This document shows, piece after piece, positions 1-9,100 of a DNA stretch of 64,000 bases (position 1 is the first letter of the stretch; every line of letters starts with the position of its first letter). A program made the position numbers and the translations under genes. The stretch lies in contig JBBSUG010000012.1 in NCBI GenBank assembly GCA_038235165.1, positions 1-64,000 on the forward strand, read 5' to 3'. The DNA is from GCA-002050365 sp038235165 (GTDB lineage: Bacteria > Acidobacteriota > Blastocatellia > Pyrinomonadales > Pyrinomonadaceae). The notes under the pieces are model-generated. The model was given only the letters and a program-made list of their open reading frames with translations, was not told where the DNA came from and did no database searches.

Positions 1-2
1 CT

Positions 3-1154
3 TACACGGCGGGCGTTTTTATCGAGGAATTGATGCAGCCGCACAACGGCGCGGCGGTTTTGATCGTTGATCCGCACGGTGAATATCACACGATGCAGTC
101 AATTCACGCGCACGAAAAATTCCAAAAAGACGGTTATCAGCCGGAAGTCAAAATCTACACGCCCGACAAAATCAAAGTGCGCTTTTCAACCTTGACCGAA
201 GCCGATGTGAAATATCTTTTGCCCGAAGGCACGTCCGACAAAATGGCGCATTTTTTGTCGCAGGCGTTTCGCAGTTTGAACGAAAAATTAAAAGCCGAAC
301 GCCGCGCCGATTACGCCTACGCTTACCACGATTTGCGCGACGAAGTGAACGCGCAGAAATACGGCGACGAATCGAAAAAAGACGGTTCGGGCGGCAATGT
401 TTCTTCGATTGACGGACTTTTATGGCGAATGGATTCGCGTTTCGACCGCGACGACACGATTTTTTCGTCGAGCGAACAGATCGAATTAAACGAACTTTTC
501 AAACCCGGACGCTGCACGATTTTGCAGTTGTCCGACATCGAACAACACGAACAGCAAGTCATCGTCGGCACGCTTTTGCGCCGCATCAACAAAGCCCGAA
601 TGATGGCAACGCGCGGCGAAACGCCCAAAGAATCCGGCGATGTCGTCAATTATCCGGTCTTTACATTATTAGAAGAAGCGCACCGTTTCGCGCCCGCCGG
701 AGCAAGCGTCGTTTCAACGAATATCCTCAAACAAATCCTCTCCGAAGGCAGAAAATTCGGAGTCGGCATCGGTTTGATCACACAGCGACCGGGCAAATTA
801 GACCAAGACGTTCTCTCGCAATGTATGACGCAAATCATTATGCGAATCGTCAACCCGATTGACCAGCAAACCGTCGCCCAATCCGTCGAAGGTGCAGGAC
901 GCGCAATGCTCTCCGAACTTCCCGCGCTCACCAAAGGACAAGCGATAATTTCGGGAGTCGGCATCAACACGCCCGTAATGTGCCGAATTCGTTCGCGTTT
1001 AACCGCGCACGGCGGCGAAACCTTCGACGCGCCGACCGAATGGATGAACTGGCATTCGCCCGATTCAGTCGAGAAACGCGAACAATCCGACGCGCCTTAC
1101 TTGAAACCGAGTTCGGACAAAAAGCCTGAGAAAATTGGGAATATCAGGATCTAG
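3..1154 (+). CDS. HerA-like FtsK/HerA-family ATPase, 5' end outside window
   Basis: The reading frame is open from the first base, so the gene begins upstream. The visible part starts YTAGVFIEELM, which is what follows the Walker A lysine in HerA-type ATPases. It then shows VLIVDPHGEY and a Walker B-like stretch ending LLEEAHRFAPAG, followed by GLITQRPGKLDQDVLSQC and a C-terminal segment typical of archaeal and bacterial HerA/DUF87 proteins. In the family these hexameric ATPases act on DNA, often with the nuclease NurA in end resection. No nurA gene is visible in this window. A degraded copy of the last 40 or so codons lies 3.4 kb downstream (about 4459-4590). Assignment to the family is firm; the exact role is inferred. 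Confidence 0.85.
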   Translation, partial: YTAGVFIEELMQPHNGAAVLIVDPHGEYHTMQSIHAHEKFQKDGYQPEVKIYTPDKIKVRFSTLTEADVKYLLPEGTSDKMAHFLSQAFRSLNEKLKAERRADYAYAYHDLRDEVNAQKYGDESKKDGSGGNVSSIDGLLWRMDSRFDRDDTIFSSSEQIELNELFKPGRCTILQLSDIEQHEQQVIVGTLLRRINKARMMATRGETPKESGDVVNYPVFTLLEEAHRFAPAGASVVSTNILKQILSEGRKFGVGIGLITQRPGKLDQDVLSQCMTQIIMRIVNPIDQQTVAQSVEGAGRAMLSELPALTKGQAIISGVGINTPVMCRIRSRLTAHGGETFDAPTEWMNWHSPDSVEKREQSDAPYLKPSSDKKPEKIGNIRI

Positions 1155-1222
1155 AAAGTTGCTTTTTTTGGTCAAGAATTTGTATAAATAAATCTGTAAA
1201 AATCTAAATCATCCTAAAAATT

Positions 1223-2281
1223 ATGTTCAAAATTAATCACGCACTTCGATTTTTATTTTTGTTGTTTGCTATTTCATTTATATCAAATGTTGGAATTGCT
1301 CAATCAACAGATAATACGAAAGACATCAATCAGACTTCACTTGAAGGATTAACCGAAGCAGTTTTGGTTGACGGACAACCTACGTTGAGAATTCTCAGTC
1401 GAAAAGGTGGTTCGAGTGAAGTCAAAGTGCAAAGGCGTGATGGAGAGGATTCTTTAGTTTTTAGTATTCATAAAATCTATAATAGTTTTGGCAAATTGTA
1501 TGTTACCAAAACAAAAGTAACTTATGTGCCGAACGATGGAAATAAACAATTTTTTAGTGTAGAGAAAATAAAGATTAAACAAACAGAGTTAAAAAACAGG
1601 TGGAAGCTAAGGCAGGTCAACAATGTGTACTTGGAATTCGATAACGACGAAAAGGCTATTCTCGTAGCGTTTAATGATTCAACAGAGTTCTCTAATGCCG
1701 ACAAACAATCTTCATTGTTGGCAAACAGTTTTTTGTTTCAAGCGATAAAAGATTTTGATTCAGCATTAGCTAAATTCAATAAAATAACTGCAAGTGTCCG
1801 TCAAAACGATGAGGAAAAGGAAGTCGAAGAAGAGACAGAAGCAGATATAGTTAATAAATATGATCGCTTTAAAGATGTAACAATTGTTTCAACTTCAAAA
1901 ATGCTTGTGCGCGGCAACAAGCGTTCAATTCGCACTTACGCCGAATATAATTTTGCAGGCAAAACGCAAAAGAAACCTGAAAAAGTTTCGTTTTACTTTT
2001 ACGCTTCGGCGGCGCGTCCGCTTTTCCGCGAAGATGATCTTCAACTTAATTTTTTAGTTGATAACAAGCGAATTTCTTTGGGCGAGGCAAAATTAGCCGA
2101 TGAAGAAAAAACAAAAACTGTCACAAAGCAAACCGTTGTCGTCACAATGTCCTACGAAACATTTGAGCAAATCGCCAACGGGGAAAAAGCCGAGTTTCAA
2201 ATAGGAACGCTTGAATATAAATTAACAAATGTTCAACTCGACGCATTCAGAAAACTTCTCGCATACAAAATTGAGGAATAA
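1223..2281 (+). CDS. secreted protein of unknown function
   Basis: 352 residues. The N-terminus has a basic start, a hydrophobic stretch (LRFLFLLFAISFISNVG) and a likely signal peptidase site near IAQ/ST, so it is probably exported. The mature part is charged, with no motif I recognise, and contains an acidic run around residue 195. The codons of the first two thirds are more AT-rich than in the neighbours. The next gene starts 4 bases after its stop, so the two are probably cotranscribed. I do not recognise the family. Confidence 0.6.
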   Translation: MFKINHALRFLFLLFAISFISNVGIAQSTDNTKDINQTSLEGLTEAVLVDGQPTLRILSRKGGSSEVKVQRRDGEDSLVFSIHKIYNSFGKLYVTKTKVTYVPNDGNKQFFSVEKIKIKQTELKNRWKLRQVNNVYLEFDNDEKAILVAFNDSTEFSNADKQSSLLANSFLFQAIKDFDSALAKFNKITASVRQNDEEKEVEEETEADIVNKYDRFKDVTIVSTSKMLVRGNKRSIRTYAEYNFAGKTQKKPEKVSFYFYASAARPLFREDDLQLNFLVDNKRISLGEAKLADEEKTKTVTKQTVVVTMSYETFEQIANGEKAEFQIGTLEYKLTNVQLDAFRKLLAYKIEE

Positions 2282-2285
2282 GATT

Positions 2286-3251
2286 ATGTATTATCCAATC
2301 AGATTAAAAACTTCTCTCTTCCTGGTTTTAGCAATTAACTTTTTGCTGTGTGTCGCTGTTTCGGCACAGCAAAAGCAGCAAAGTTCGCTCATTGATATTC
2401 CGAAAGGAAAATTTGTCGTGTTGAAAATTCCAAGCAAACTGATTGGTTTTGAAAGAGTCAGCACTTGGAGCGGCGACATCAATTATGGCGCAATTATCGA
2501 ACAATCCGAGAAAAGTAGAATTGTAGTTGGTGGTTTGTCTGAATGGCGAACGGCAGGTTGGACTTTAATGCGGCAACTGACGATTGAAAAAGTTTCCCGT
2601 GAGAAAAATTATACTTTGGTAGAACTGCGCGACCCCTTATTTAACGTCAAACTGCGTTTTGATAATTCGGTCAAAGATTTGAATGCCGCTTTTCGTGAAA
2701 TTGCTTTCGTCGGTCTATTATCCGAATTTGAAGAAAGTGATTATTATAAGCAGGAAATCATCGGTAAGGTTCTGCCAAAAGTTTTTGATGGAAGTTTATC
2801 ATCCATTCCAACGACCAGAAAATTAAATTTACTGAAAGAACTAAAATATATTGATTCGGCAATTAAATCTGAAAAATATAAAGGAAGTAATTATCTTTCG
2901 ATTGATGTCGGCGGCGATACGGAAGTTTACAACACGATTCGAGTTGACCAATCTCATCGAATCAGCAATTCACTGAATCAAAGAGTTCTCTCATACTTCA
3001 AAAGAATCGCTCGTATTATCAAGTTTCATCCAGAAGTTGACGGCATCAAAATTTCAATTCTAGTTCCTTATAAAAATTTCGTAACCGAACAATATATTCA
3101 GCCAAGCTATGACCGATTAGAGATTTATGCGCCGATGGATATTATTCAACAGTTTGCTGATGACGAACTAACGAATCAAGAATTTGTCGAAGAAGCAATC
3201 TTGCTCGTCAATGGAAATCGGATGCAGATTCCAAACATTGAATCTTTGTAG
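2286..3251 (+). CDS. secreted protein of unknown function
   Basis: 321 residues from the ATG at 2286. This start is preferred because a GAGGAA ribosome site overlaps the end of the upstream gene and because it gives a clean signal peptide (LKTSLFLVLAINFLLCVAVSAQ). A longer reading from 2229 would only add residues overlapping the previous gene. The mature protein has mixed alpha/beta character, with no motif I can name. Position, spacing and similar export signal suggest it works with the preceding gene product. Confidence 0.6.
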   Translation: MYYPIRLKTSLFLVLAINFLLCVAVSAQQKQQSSLIDIPKGKFVVLKIPSKLIGFERVSTWSGDINYGAIIEQSEKSRIVVGGLSEWRTAGWTLMRQLTIEKVSREKNYTLVELRDPLFNVKLRFDNSVKDLNAAFREIAFVGLLSEFEESDYYKQEIIGKVLPKVFDGSLSSIPTTRKLNLLKELKYIDSAIKSEKYKGSNYLSIDVGGDTEVYNTIRVDQSHRISNSLNQRVLSYFKRIARIIKFHPEVDGIKISILVPYKNFVTEQYIQPSYDRLEIYAPMDIIQQFADDELTNQEFVEEAILLVNGNRMQIPNIESL

Positions 3252-3276
3252 GATTTGGGAGTCAAAATATACTTAT

Positions 3277-3546
3277 ATGACCGGACAATATATTTTAAGC
3301 GATTATCTGGAAAACGCGCTGGCGCAAGCTGAATATGACAAACTCGAAGACGGCACTTTTTTCGGGCGTATTTCCGAATGCAAAGGTGTCGTCGCGTTCG
3401 GGGCGACTTTGCGCGAATGTGAAAACGAATTGCGTTCGACGCTCGAAGATTGGGTTTTGGTCGGGTTGAAACTCGGACATTCTTTGCCGGTTTTGGACGA
3501 TGTTGATTTGAACGGAAAACCCGAATATGAAATGGAAACAGTGTAA
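3277..3546 (+). CDS. hicB: HicB-family antitoxin
   Basis: 89 residues from the ATG at 3277. The pattern ALAQAEYDKLEDGTFFGRI, then CKGVVAFGATLRECENELRSTLEDW and GLKLGHSLPVLDDVDLN, is the partial RNase H-like fold of HicB antitoxins, which bind and neutralise the small HicA ribonuclease. Here hicB precedes hicA, and the two overlap by 20 bases. The partner toxin is frameshifted, so this antitoxin appears to be orphaned. The reading frame itself is intact. Confidence 0.85.
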   Translation: MTGQYILSDYLENALAQAEYDKLEDGTFFGRISECKGVVAFGATLRECENELRSTLEDWVLVGLKLGHSLPVLDDVDLNGKPEYEMETV

Positions 3547-3756
3547 GCGAGCGATTTTATCAAAAAACTCCGCGCACTCGGATTTGAAGGCGCGTATTCC
3601 GGCGCGAAACATCAGTTTATGGTTTTCAAACAATGCCGAATGACAATTCCTTCAAATTCTGAATACTCAGTTCCGCAACTGCGAATGATACTACGCGAAG
3701 TCGAGGAAATAATCGAGCGCAAATTTTCGATTGAAGAATGGAATAGCTTGCCGTAA
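3527..3756 (+). pseudogene. hicA: HicA-family mRNA interferase toxin, frameshifted
   Basis: A start at 3527 gives MKWKQCKR, the usual opening of this HicA subgroup, but the frame then runs into unrelated sequence. The rest of the toxin (SDFIKKLRALGFEGAYSG, AKHQFMVF, MTIPSNSEYSVPQLRMILREVE, ending EEWNSLP) is read in the frame starting at 3547, directly after the hicB stop and with no start codon. A single missing base near 3548-3550 explains this exactly. The catalytic region with its conserved His (KHQF) is otherwise well kept, so the lesion is recent or is a base-calling error. No slippery heptamer is visible that would argue for programmed frameshifting. Confidence 0.75.
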
Positions 3757-3777
3757 AAATGTTTTTGAGAGGTAAAA

Positions 3778-4032
3778 ATGATGACACATTCGATTATTTT
3801 AGAAGTTCCCGAAAATATTTATCAGGGAATCGTCAAAGAAGCCGAATCGAAAAAGCGTAAGGTTGAAGAAATCGCGCTTGAGAGATTGGCGAAAGATACG
3901 CCGCAAGGAATTGAAGACGCGCTCGATGAATTTGTCGGTGCATTTAGAAGCAACGTTCCCGATTGGGCGAATAATCACGACAAATATCTCAGTGAAAATT
4001 TGATGCGTGAGTTGCGCGGTGAAAACGAATGA
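3778..4032 (+). CDS. antitoxin of a VapBC-like pair
   Basis: 84 residues, starting at the first of two adjacent ATGs, with a GAGAGG ribosome site about 6 bases upstream. The N-terminal segment (SIILEVPENIYQGIVKEAESKKRKVEEIALERL) looks like the short beta-strand plus helices of an antitoxin DNA-binding region, and the C-terminal half is acidic and probably wraps the toxin. Its stop overlaps the start of the PIN-domain reading frame by 4 bases, the classic antitoxin-toxin arrangement. The antitoxin role is inferred from size, shape and context. Confidence 0.65.
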   Translation: MMTHSIILEVPENIYQGIVKEAESKKRKVEEIALERLAKDTPQGIEDALDEFVGAFRSNVPDWANNHDKYLSENLMRELRGENE

Positions 4033-4433
4033 ACCGGATATTTGTTGATACTTCGGGTTGGGGAAACCTCGTGGACACTTATACAGGAATTTCACGCGGA
4101 AACGAAAGCGATTTATTTGAATGCCAAACAAGACGGTTCGCGTCTGGTCACGACGAATTACATTATCGCCGAACTTGTCGCACTTTTATCAAGTCCTTTG
4201 CGAATTCCGCGAGTTAAAAGCATCAAATTTATTGAGAGCATCAAAACTTCGTTCTTAGTTGACATCATTCATATTGACGAATATCTGGACACGAAAGCGT
4301 GGGAATTGCTCACAAACCGCAGGTTGATTGTTCGAGTTTTGCCGTAATGCGGGAACATAAAATCGTCGAATCTCTGACGACGGATCATCATTTTGAGCAA
4401 GCCGGATTTGTCCGATTGCTCAAGCATTCTTAA
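4029..4433 (+). pseudogene. PIN-domain (VapC-like) toxin, multiply disrupted
   Basis: Three reading-frame pieces together make one PIN ribonuclease. The first, at 4029, gives NRIFVDTSGWGNLVD with the first catalytic Asp. The second, about 4088-4325, gives EFHAETKAIYLNAKQDGSRL and a stretch containing TTNYIIAELVALL, and ends KAWELLTNR. The third, about 4323-4433, gives VDCSSFAVMREHKIVE, then LTTDHHFEQAGF and RLLKHS, carrying the C-terminal Asp residues. The first join needs removal of one base near 4083. The second join has lost about 20 bases (the codons between NR and VDC). The second lesion is too large to be a simple sequencing slip, so the toxin is dead. Confidence 0.8.
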
Positions 4434-4446
4434 ATGCTTGAGCAAT
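4415..4446. repeat. perfect 14-bp inverted repeat over the toxin stop codon
   Basis: ATTGCTCAAGCATT at 4415-4428 pairs with AATGCTTGAGCAAT at 4433-4446 across a 4-base loop. The TAA stop of the PIN pseudogene lies in the loop/right arm. No T-run follows, so it is not a canonical terminator. It resembles the other stop-codon hairpins in this window. Confidence 0.75.
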
Positions 4447-4458
4447 TACAAACAAACA

Positions 4459-4590
4459 AGGCGAACCTTCAACGTGCTGACCGAATGGATAAAATATTAT
4501 TCGCCCGATTCACAAGCAAAACGCGAATAATACGACGCGCCTTATTTGAAGCCGAGTTCAGATAAAAAGCCGGAGAGATTTGAAAATGGC
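4459..4590 (+). pseudogene. decayed duplicate of the herA 3' end
   Basis: This stretch is a diverged copy of about 1013-1147. In the frame from 4477 it reads LTEWIKYYSPDSQAKRE, stop, YDAPYLKPSSDKKPE. The herA C-terminus reads PTEWMNWHSPDSVEKREQ and then DAPYLKPSSDKKPE. By eye about four fifths of the bases match over 110 positions. The copy has an internal TAA and a 1-base loss near its start. It therefore flanks a 3.3-kb segment containing the two secreted-protein genes and both toxin-antitoxin loci. Confidence 0.8.
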
Positions 4591-5461
4591 TGAATACAAT
4601 TCTAAACGTATGAAAAATCTAATCTCGCAGATTTTAGTTATTTTACTTTTGGTGTTTTCAATCTCGGCGCAGGAAAATCAGCCCGTATTGTTCGATGAAT
4701 TTGGCAAATTGTATAATGATGATTTACTGGCTCGAATTTATGGTTTATCTATCGAAGCAGATAAAATACCGAACTCAAAAGCTCTCGTCCAAATTTCCGG
4801 CGGAAATGATAACTACTTCGCGCCATATATTTTGGGTTCGTCAATAAAATCGGGTTGGAAAAATAACATAAAACAACCGGCAGAAAAACTTTTAATACAG
4901 TTTTGTGATGTTAATGAGGGAACGTTTAACACGCGATTTTTTATCGTCAGAGAAAATGACAAAGTAGAAACCTGTAATGAAAATCTCATCATTCCGAAAC
5001 AGACGGTTCGGGTTGAAAATGTTTCATATATTGATTACGGTCTGACACCGAGAACCGTTTTTGATTCCATCGAAGATACTTATCTTTCTACCGATAGTTC
5101 TCCGGTACAGTATTCGGAATTTGCGCTGAGCGTTCTGAAACGCTTTTTGAAAGAATCGCCCGAAAGCAGGCTGTATGTTATCGCATATCTGCAAACTAAT
5201 TTTGAAGAGGATGAAAACGGTAAAATTATCGTTGGAAGCAGTCGGAGCTTAGACAAAAAATCTTACGCCGCGAATATGTTTCGCGCCGCCAGAGATAAAT
5301 TAATCAAGAAGGGGTTTTCGCCGTCGCAAATCATCACGATTGACGGCGGATATGTTAATAATTGGGGAAGAAGGTTAGAATTCTGGTTTGTTCCGAAAAG
5401 CGGTGAGATTCCGAAGCCGAAGCCTGATTACATTCAAAAGAAAATCGGCAAACTCAAATGA
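4586..5461 (+). CDS. exported protein with an OmpA-like C-terminal region
   Basis: 291 residues from the ATG at 4586, chosen because GGAGAG lies 10 bases upstream; an ATG at 4610 is the alternative and places the signal peptide closer to the start. A hydrophobic export signal (ISQILVILLLVFSISAQ) follows. The C-terminal part (LKESPESRLYVIAYLQ, then AANMFRAARDKLIKKGFSPSQIITIDGG, then LEFWFVP) has the strand-helix-strand pattern of periplasmic OmpA-like peptidoglycan-binding domains, though the key Asp/Arg pair is not clearly conserved. The ribosome site lies inside the decayed herA duplicate. Its stop overlaps the acetyltransferase start (ATGA), so the two are translationally coupled. Confidence 0.55.
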   Translation: MAEYNSKRMKNLISQILVILLLVFSISAQENQPVLFDEFGKLYNDDLLARIYGLSIEADKIPNSKALVQISGGNDNYFAPYILGSSIKSGWKNNIKQPAEKLLIQFCDVNEGTFNTRFFIVRENDKVETCNENLIIPKQTVRVENVSYIDYGLTPRTVFDSIEDTYLSTDSSPVQYSEFALSVLKRFLKESPESRLYVIAYLQTNFEEDENGKIIVGSSRSLDKKSYAANMFRAARDKLIKKGFSPSQIITIDGGYVNNWGRRLEFWFVPKSGEIPKPKPDYIQKKIGKLK

Positions 5462-5976
5462 ATATTGCAATTCGAAAAGCCGAAACTTCCGACATCAAAA
5501 TCATCTGTGCGCTCGGCGTGACGACTTTTTATGAGGCTTATTTTTTGCAGGACGATTCGCGGGATTTGGCGAGCTACATTCTGGAAAGTTTCAGTTCTGA
5601 ACAAATCGAAAAGGAGTTGAATGATAAAGATTCGACTTTTTTTATTGCCGAATTTGATGGTTATGCCGTCGGTTACGCAAAATTGCGGGCGAATGCTCCG
5701 GCGGAATGTTTGCGGGAAGCAAATGCCGTCGAGATTCAGCGGATTTATATTTTGGAAAAAATGAAAGGCAGACGGGTTGGCGACGCGCTGATGCAAAGAT
5801 GTTTTGACGAGGCGCGGCGGAGAAGTTACGAAGCTGTTTGGCTCGGCGTTTGGGAAAAGAATACGGCGGCGCAAGGATTTTACCTGAAATACGGTTTTGT
5901 AAAAGTCGGTGAATTAGATTTTCCATACGGCGAAACGGTCGGGACAAATCACATCCTGAAATTGGATTTAAATTGA
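5458..5976 (+). CDS. GNAT-family N-acetyltransferase
   Basis: 172 residues. The GNAT core is clear: an N-terminal strand (NIAIRKAETSDIKIICALG), the acetyl-CoA loop RIYILEKMKGRRVGDALM (the R-x-x-G-x-A motif A), then VWLGVWEKNTAAQGFYLKYGFVKVGE, the usual motif B ending. Such enzymes transfer acetyl from acetyl-CoA to an amine; the general look is closest to the PaiA/RimI-like group. The substrate cannot be told from sequence. The start overlaps the upstream stop by 4 bases. A hairpin terminator follows. Confidence 0.85.
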   Translation: MNIAIRKAETSDIKIICALGVTTFYEAYFLQDDSRDLASYILESFSSEQIEKELNDKDSTFFIAEFDGYAVGYAKLRANAPAECLREANAVEIQRIYILEKMKGRRVGDALMQRCFDEARRRSYEAVWLGVWEKNTAAQGFYLKYGFVKVGELDFPYGETVGTNHILKLDLN

Positions 5977-6025
5977 AATTACCGCCAATTATTTCAAGAT
6001 TCTGTAATCTGCAATCGCTTTCGTA

Positions 6026-6064
6026 AAAAAGCCGCTTCGATTTAACATTCAAAGCGGCTTTTTA
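6026..6064. terminator. bidirectional intrinsic terminator
   Basis: A stem AAGCCGCTT / AAAGCGGCTT with A-run before and T-run after, lying between the rightward acetyltransferase gene and the leftward nuclease gene. It can serve both strands. Confidence 0.8.
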
Positions 6065-6121
6065 TCCGATTGTATTCCTGCGTTGGCAAAGTCGGATGTC
6101 TGTCCGGCTTTTAACGTGGAA

Positions 6122-9100
6122 TCAGGGCAACGCAGTAAAATTTAGTTCTTCCAAATCATTCGCAATCGAAACGACTTTCGGTGCAAAACTAAACTGTTTA
6201 TGGCGAATATCCACGACGTATGTTTTTCCCGTTGCGACATCCTGAAATCGGTAATAACCGAACGGATTGGTTCGCACTGTAAAGGTCTGACCGGATTGGT
6301 CGGTCATCACGACCGTCGCGCCGAAAATTCCTCTTCCATACGATGAGGTAACTCGTCCGCCAACTATCGCAGATGCCGCACTCGGTTCCATCGGTGAAAC
6401 CAGCACCCAATCGGAAAAAGTACTGATTCCGACAGCCGTCGCGGTATTGGCAACAGTGTTGATATTTGCCGGAATTTGGGTAAATGTTCCTTCATAGCGT
6501 TGAAGTGCCAGGGTGTTTTCCAAAACTCCGTCCGGCACGTCCGCATCCAGATAATTGAATGTCAGATTTGCCGTCAAATCGCCGGTTTCCGTCAAAGTCC
6601 AGTAGCGTTTGAGTGAAACTGCGGGCGAAGTAACATTCGGCTGGACACCTTCGACGGCTTTGACCGTCAGGCTCGAATTTGTTTGACCGAGTGCCGTCAG
6701 CGCGACATTAACGGGCGAATAACCGTTGGGCGTGCCGACCGGATATTCAAATACATCGGACGAATTGGCAAATTGTTTTTCAAGATTGCCGATTACATAA
6801 CCGCTGATTCGTGAAACTGTCGCATTTGGTCCGAGCGTGATCTTAGAATTCCCCGTACTTAACCGACTGCCGCCCAATGTCAAATTCCCGTTAACAGTAA
6901 TATTGCCGCCGAGTGTCGTGTTCGGTGCGCTTATATCAAGATTGGTATACGTTCCGGCTGCCACCGTTGTCGGCGACGTGTTGCTTGACGAATCAAGCCT
7001 CGATTCGATGACGTTCTGAACTGCAACCGGCACATTTGAAAACAGATCATAGCCGGTCAAAGCCTCAACTTGATCAACGGTCGCTAGATATTTCTGCCAC
7101 TGATCGCTTCTAATTCCCTGGGTATTTGGCATAATAACGGAAATTATCCGCGTATTGTTATCAACCCGCGAAAGATCGTCAGTGCCTTTCGGGATAATTA
7201 GTGCAGACTTCCAGGTATAACCGGGAACATTGACTTTGCCACCGGCAATCGTATTGACGACGCTGCCGTTGGCACTGCCGATACCGCCCGTTCCCGCGCC
7301 GCCCGAAATGATATAAATCTCGTTGGTCGAAAGCAGCGAACGGAGATCGTTTTCCAAAACCGCCCACGGTCCCTGGTTGTTGTCGGGTGCTTGCGGAACC
7401 ATATTGGACATCAGGAAAGTTGCCTGATTGATCGGTCTTGAATTCTCATTATCGCGGTCGGCATTCGGTGTCATATGTCCGCGGTCAAAGCCGGAGCCGA
7501 AATAGTCGGTTGCCTGAACGCGGTACCAATCACTCGGAACTTCAGGATCGGGACGAAACGTATCAACCCGCATCAAGCTGCCCGTCCACGAAGTGTCTAG
7601 ATGCCAGCTAACCCAATTCGGAGTTCCTTTATCCCGATTATAAGAGAGCGAGAATTCAGGTTTTTGCATCAGAAAGTTGGTCGGCTGGTTGACATCGGCG
7701 GTCGCATTAGTCGGATTGCCCATCGTCAAATGAACATCGGACGAATAGGGCGGAGGATTTCCGGTGGCAATCGTGAAACTCCAGACGTAATCGCTTTGCA
7801 GAGTATCCGTGCCGGGAGCGGAATCGTCCGTATCCTGATCGTGAACAAAGTCTTTGAAGATCGTTGCCGTACAGGTTTCTCCCGCCTGAAAGTTTTGGTT
7901 CGGCGTGATGACATATACTTTGGAATTGCCTGCCTGAGTAGCACTGTTATGCAACCCAGTCACGGCACAACTTATATTGAACCAGTTCGGATCAACAAAA
8001 ACAGGCTCGGAAAAGTTGATCGTCAGACTCGAATCGCGCGGAGCCGTGGTGCTGTTACTAAACGGATCAGTAGCAACAACCGACGGACCAACTTCGAGAA
8101 TCGGCGCGGTTCGACGCGGATTTGGTGTTCCCGTTACAAAATCATTGCCGTTTTCATTAGTATCCTGTGCGCCGCCTGACTTGCGGATGTCGGCGGTGGA
8201 ACTGCTCTGAGCCGGAGCTGGCGAAGTTCCTTCACGACAATTGGTGGTTGTCCCGTAACCGACGAGATCAACCAGATTCGGACTGGTCAAAGGGCATTGA
8301 CCAATCAATGGGTTGGAATTATTGACGAGAGCAACCTTGCCCGCCGTCCCGCTCAAATTAATGTCACCATCAATATTCGCGGCTGGAAGCGCAGCCCCGG
8401 CTGCTCCGCCCGAAGCGAGTTTGATTAGGTAATACTGCCCCGCTCCGATTGTGCCGCTAATCGGTTGTATGTTACTCCAAGAAGTTCCGGTCGCTGAAGA
8501 ATATTGCAGTGACCAGCTGGTCAGACTGACAGTTGCGGCAGTCGGATTATACAGTTCGACAAAATCATTTTGGTAAGTTGCCCCGCTGTTGCCGCCGCCG
8601 CCGTAAACCTGACTGACGGTGATGTGGTCAACAACTCCCGAAGCTGATTGAACATTAACCGTAATCGAAGTCGAGCCGGTGCGGCTCTCGGCATCGCTGA
8701 TCGAAATCGGTAAACCTTTGCTGCCGCTCAGTGTTCCCGCGCTGACCGTCGAATTATATGAAAAAACATTGTCGCCGGAAGTGATATCGCCGTTTGTGCC
8801 GTTGTCGAAAAACATTTGTGTGGCACTTCCGCCGATAGCTGTCAGGTTCCCGGAAACTGTCAGACCAGTGCTGGGTGGAGTTGTTCCGGGAGTTACCGTT
8901 ACGGTCAAAAGCGTATTGTCGCCCGGATTTACCGAAGAAGGATTAGCCGCGCCGATTCCCGTTGGATTGGTCGGTCCGCCGCCGCCGCCGCAAACATTTA
9001 ATGTTGATGAACTATTGCGCGGCACTGGTGCGGTAATGATATCAAAGTCATTGTTATTGTTATCTGTTTCGGTGCAGCCTGCGCCTTTGCGGACATTTCC

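Noticed and set aside
3540..3556. Programmed frameshift joining the two hicA parts
   Set aside because: No slippery heptamer or following pseudoknot is visible, and the neighbouring toxin is also broken.
1155..4590. A mobile element carrying its own transposase
   Set aside because: No transposase, integrase or terminal inverted repeats were found; only the herA end duplication marks the borders.
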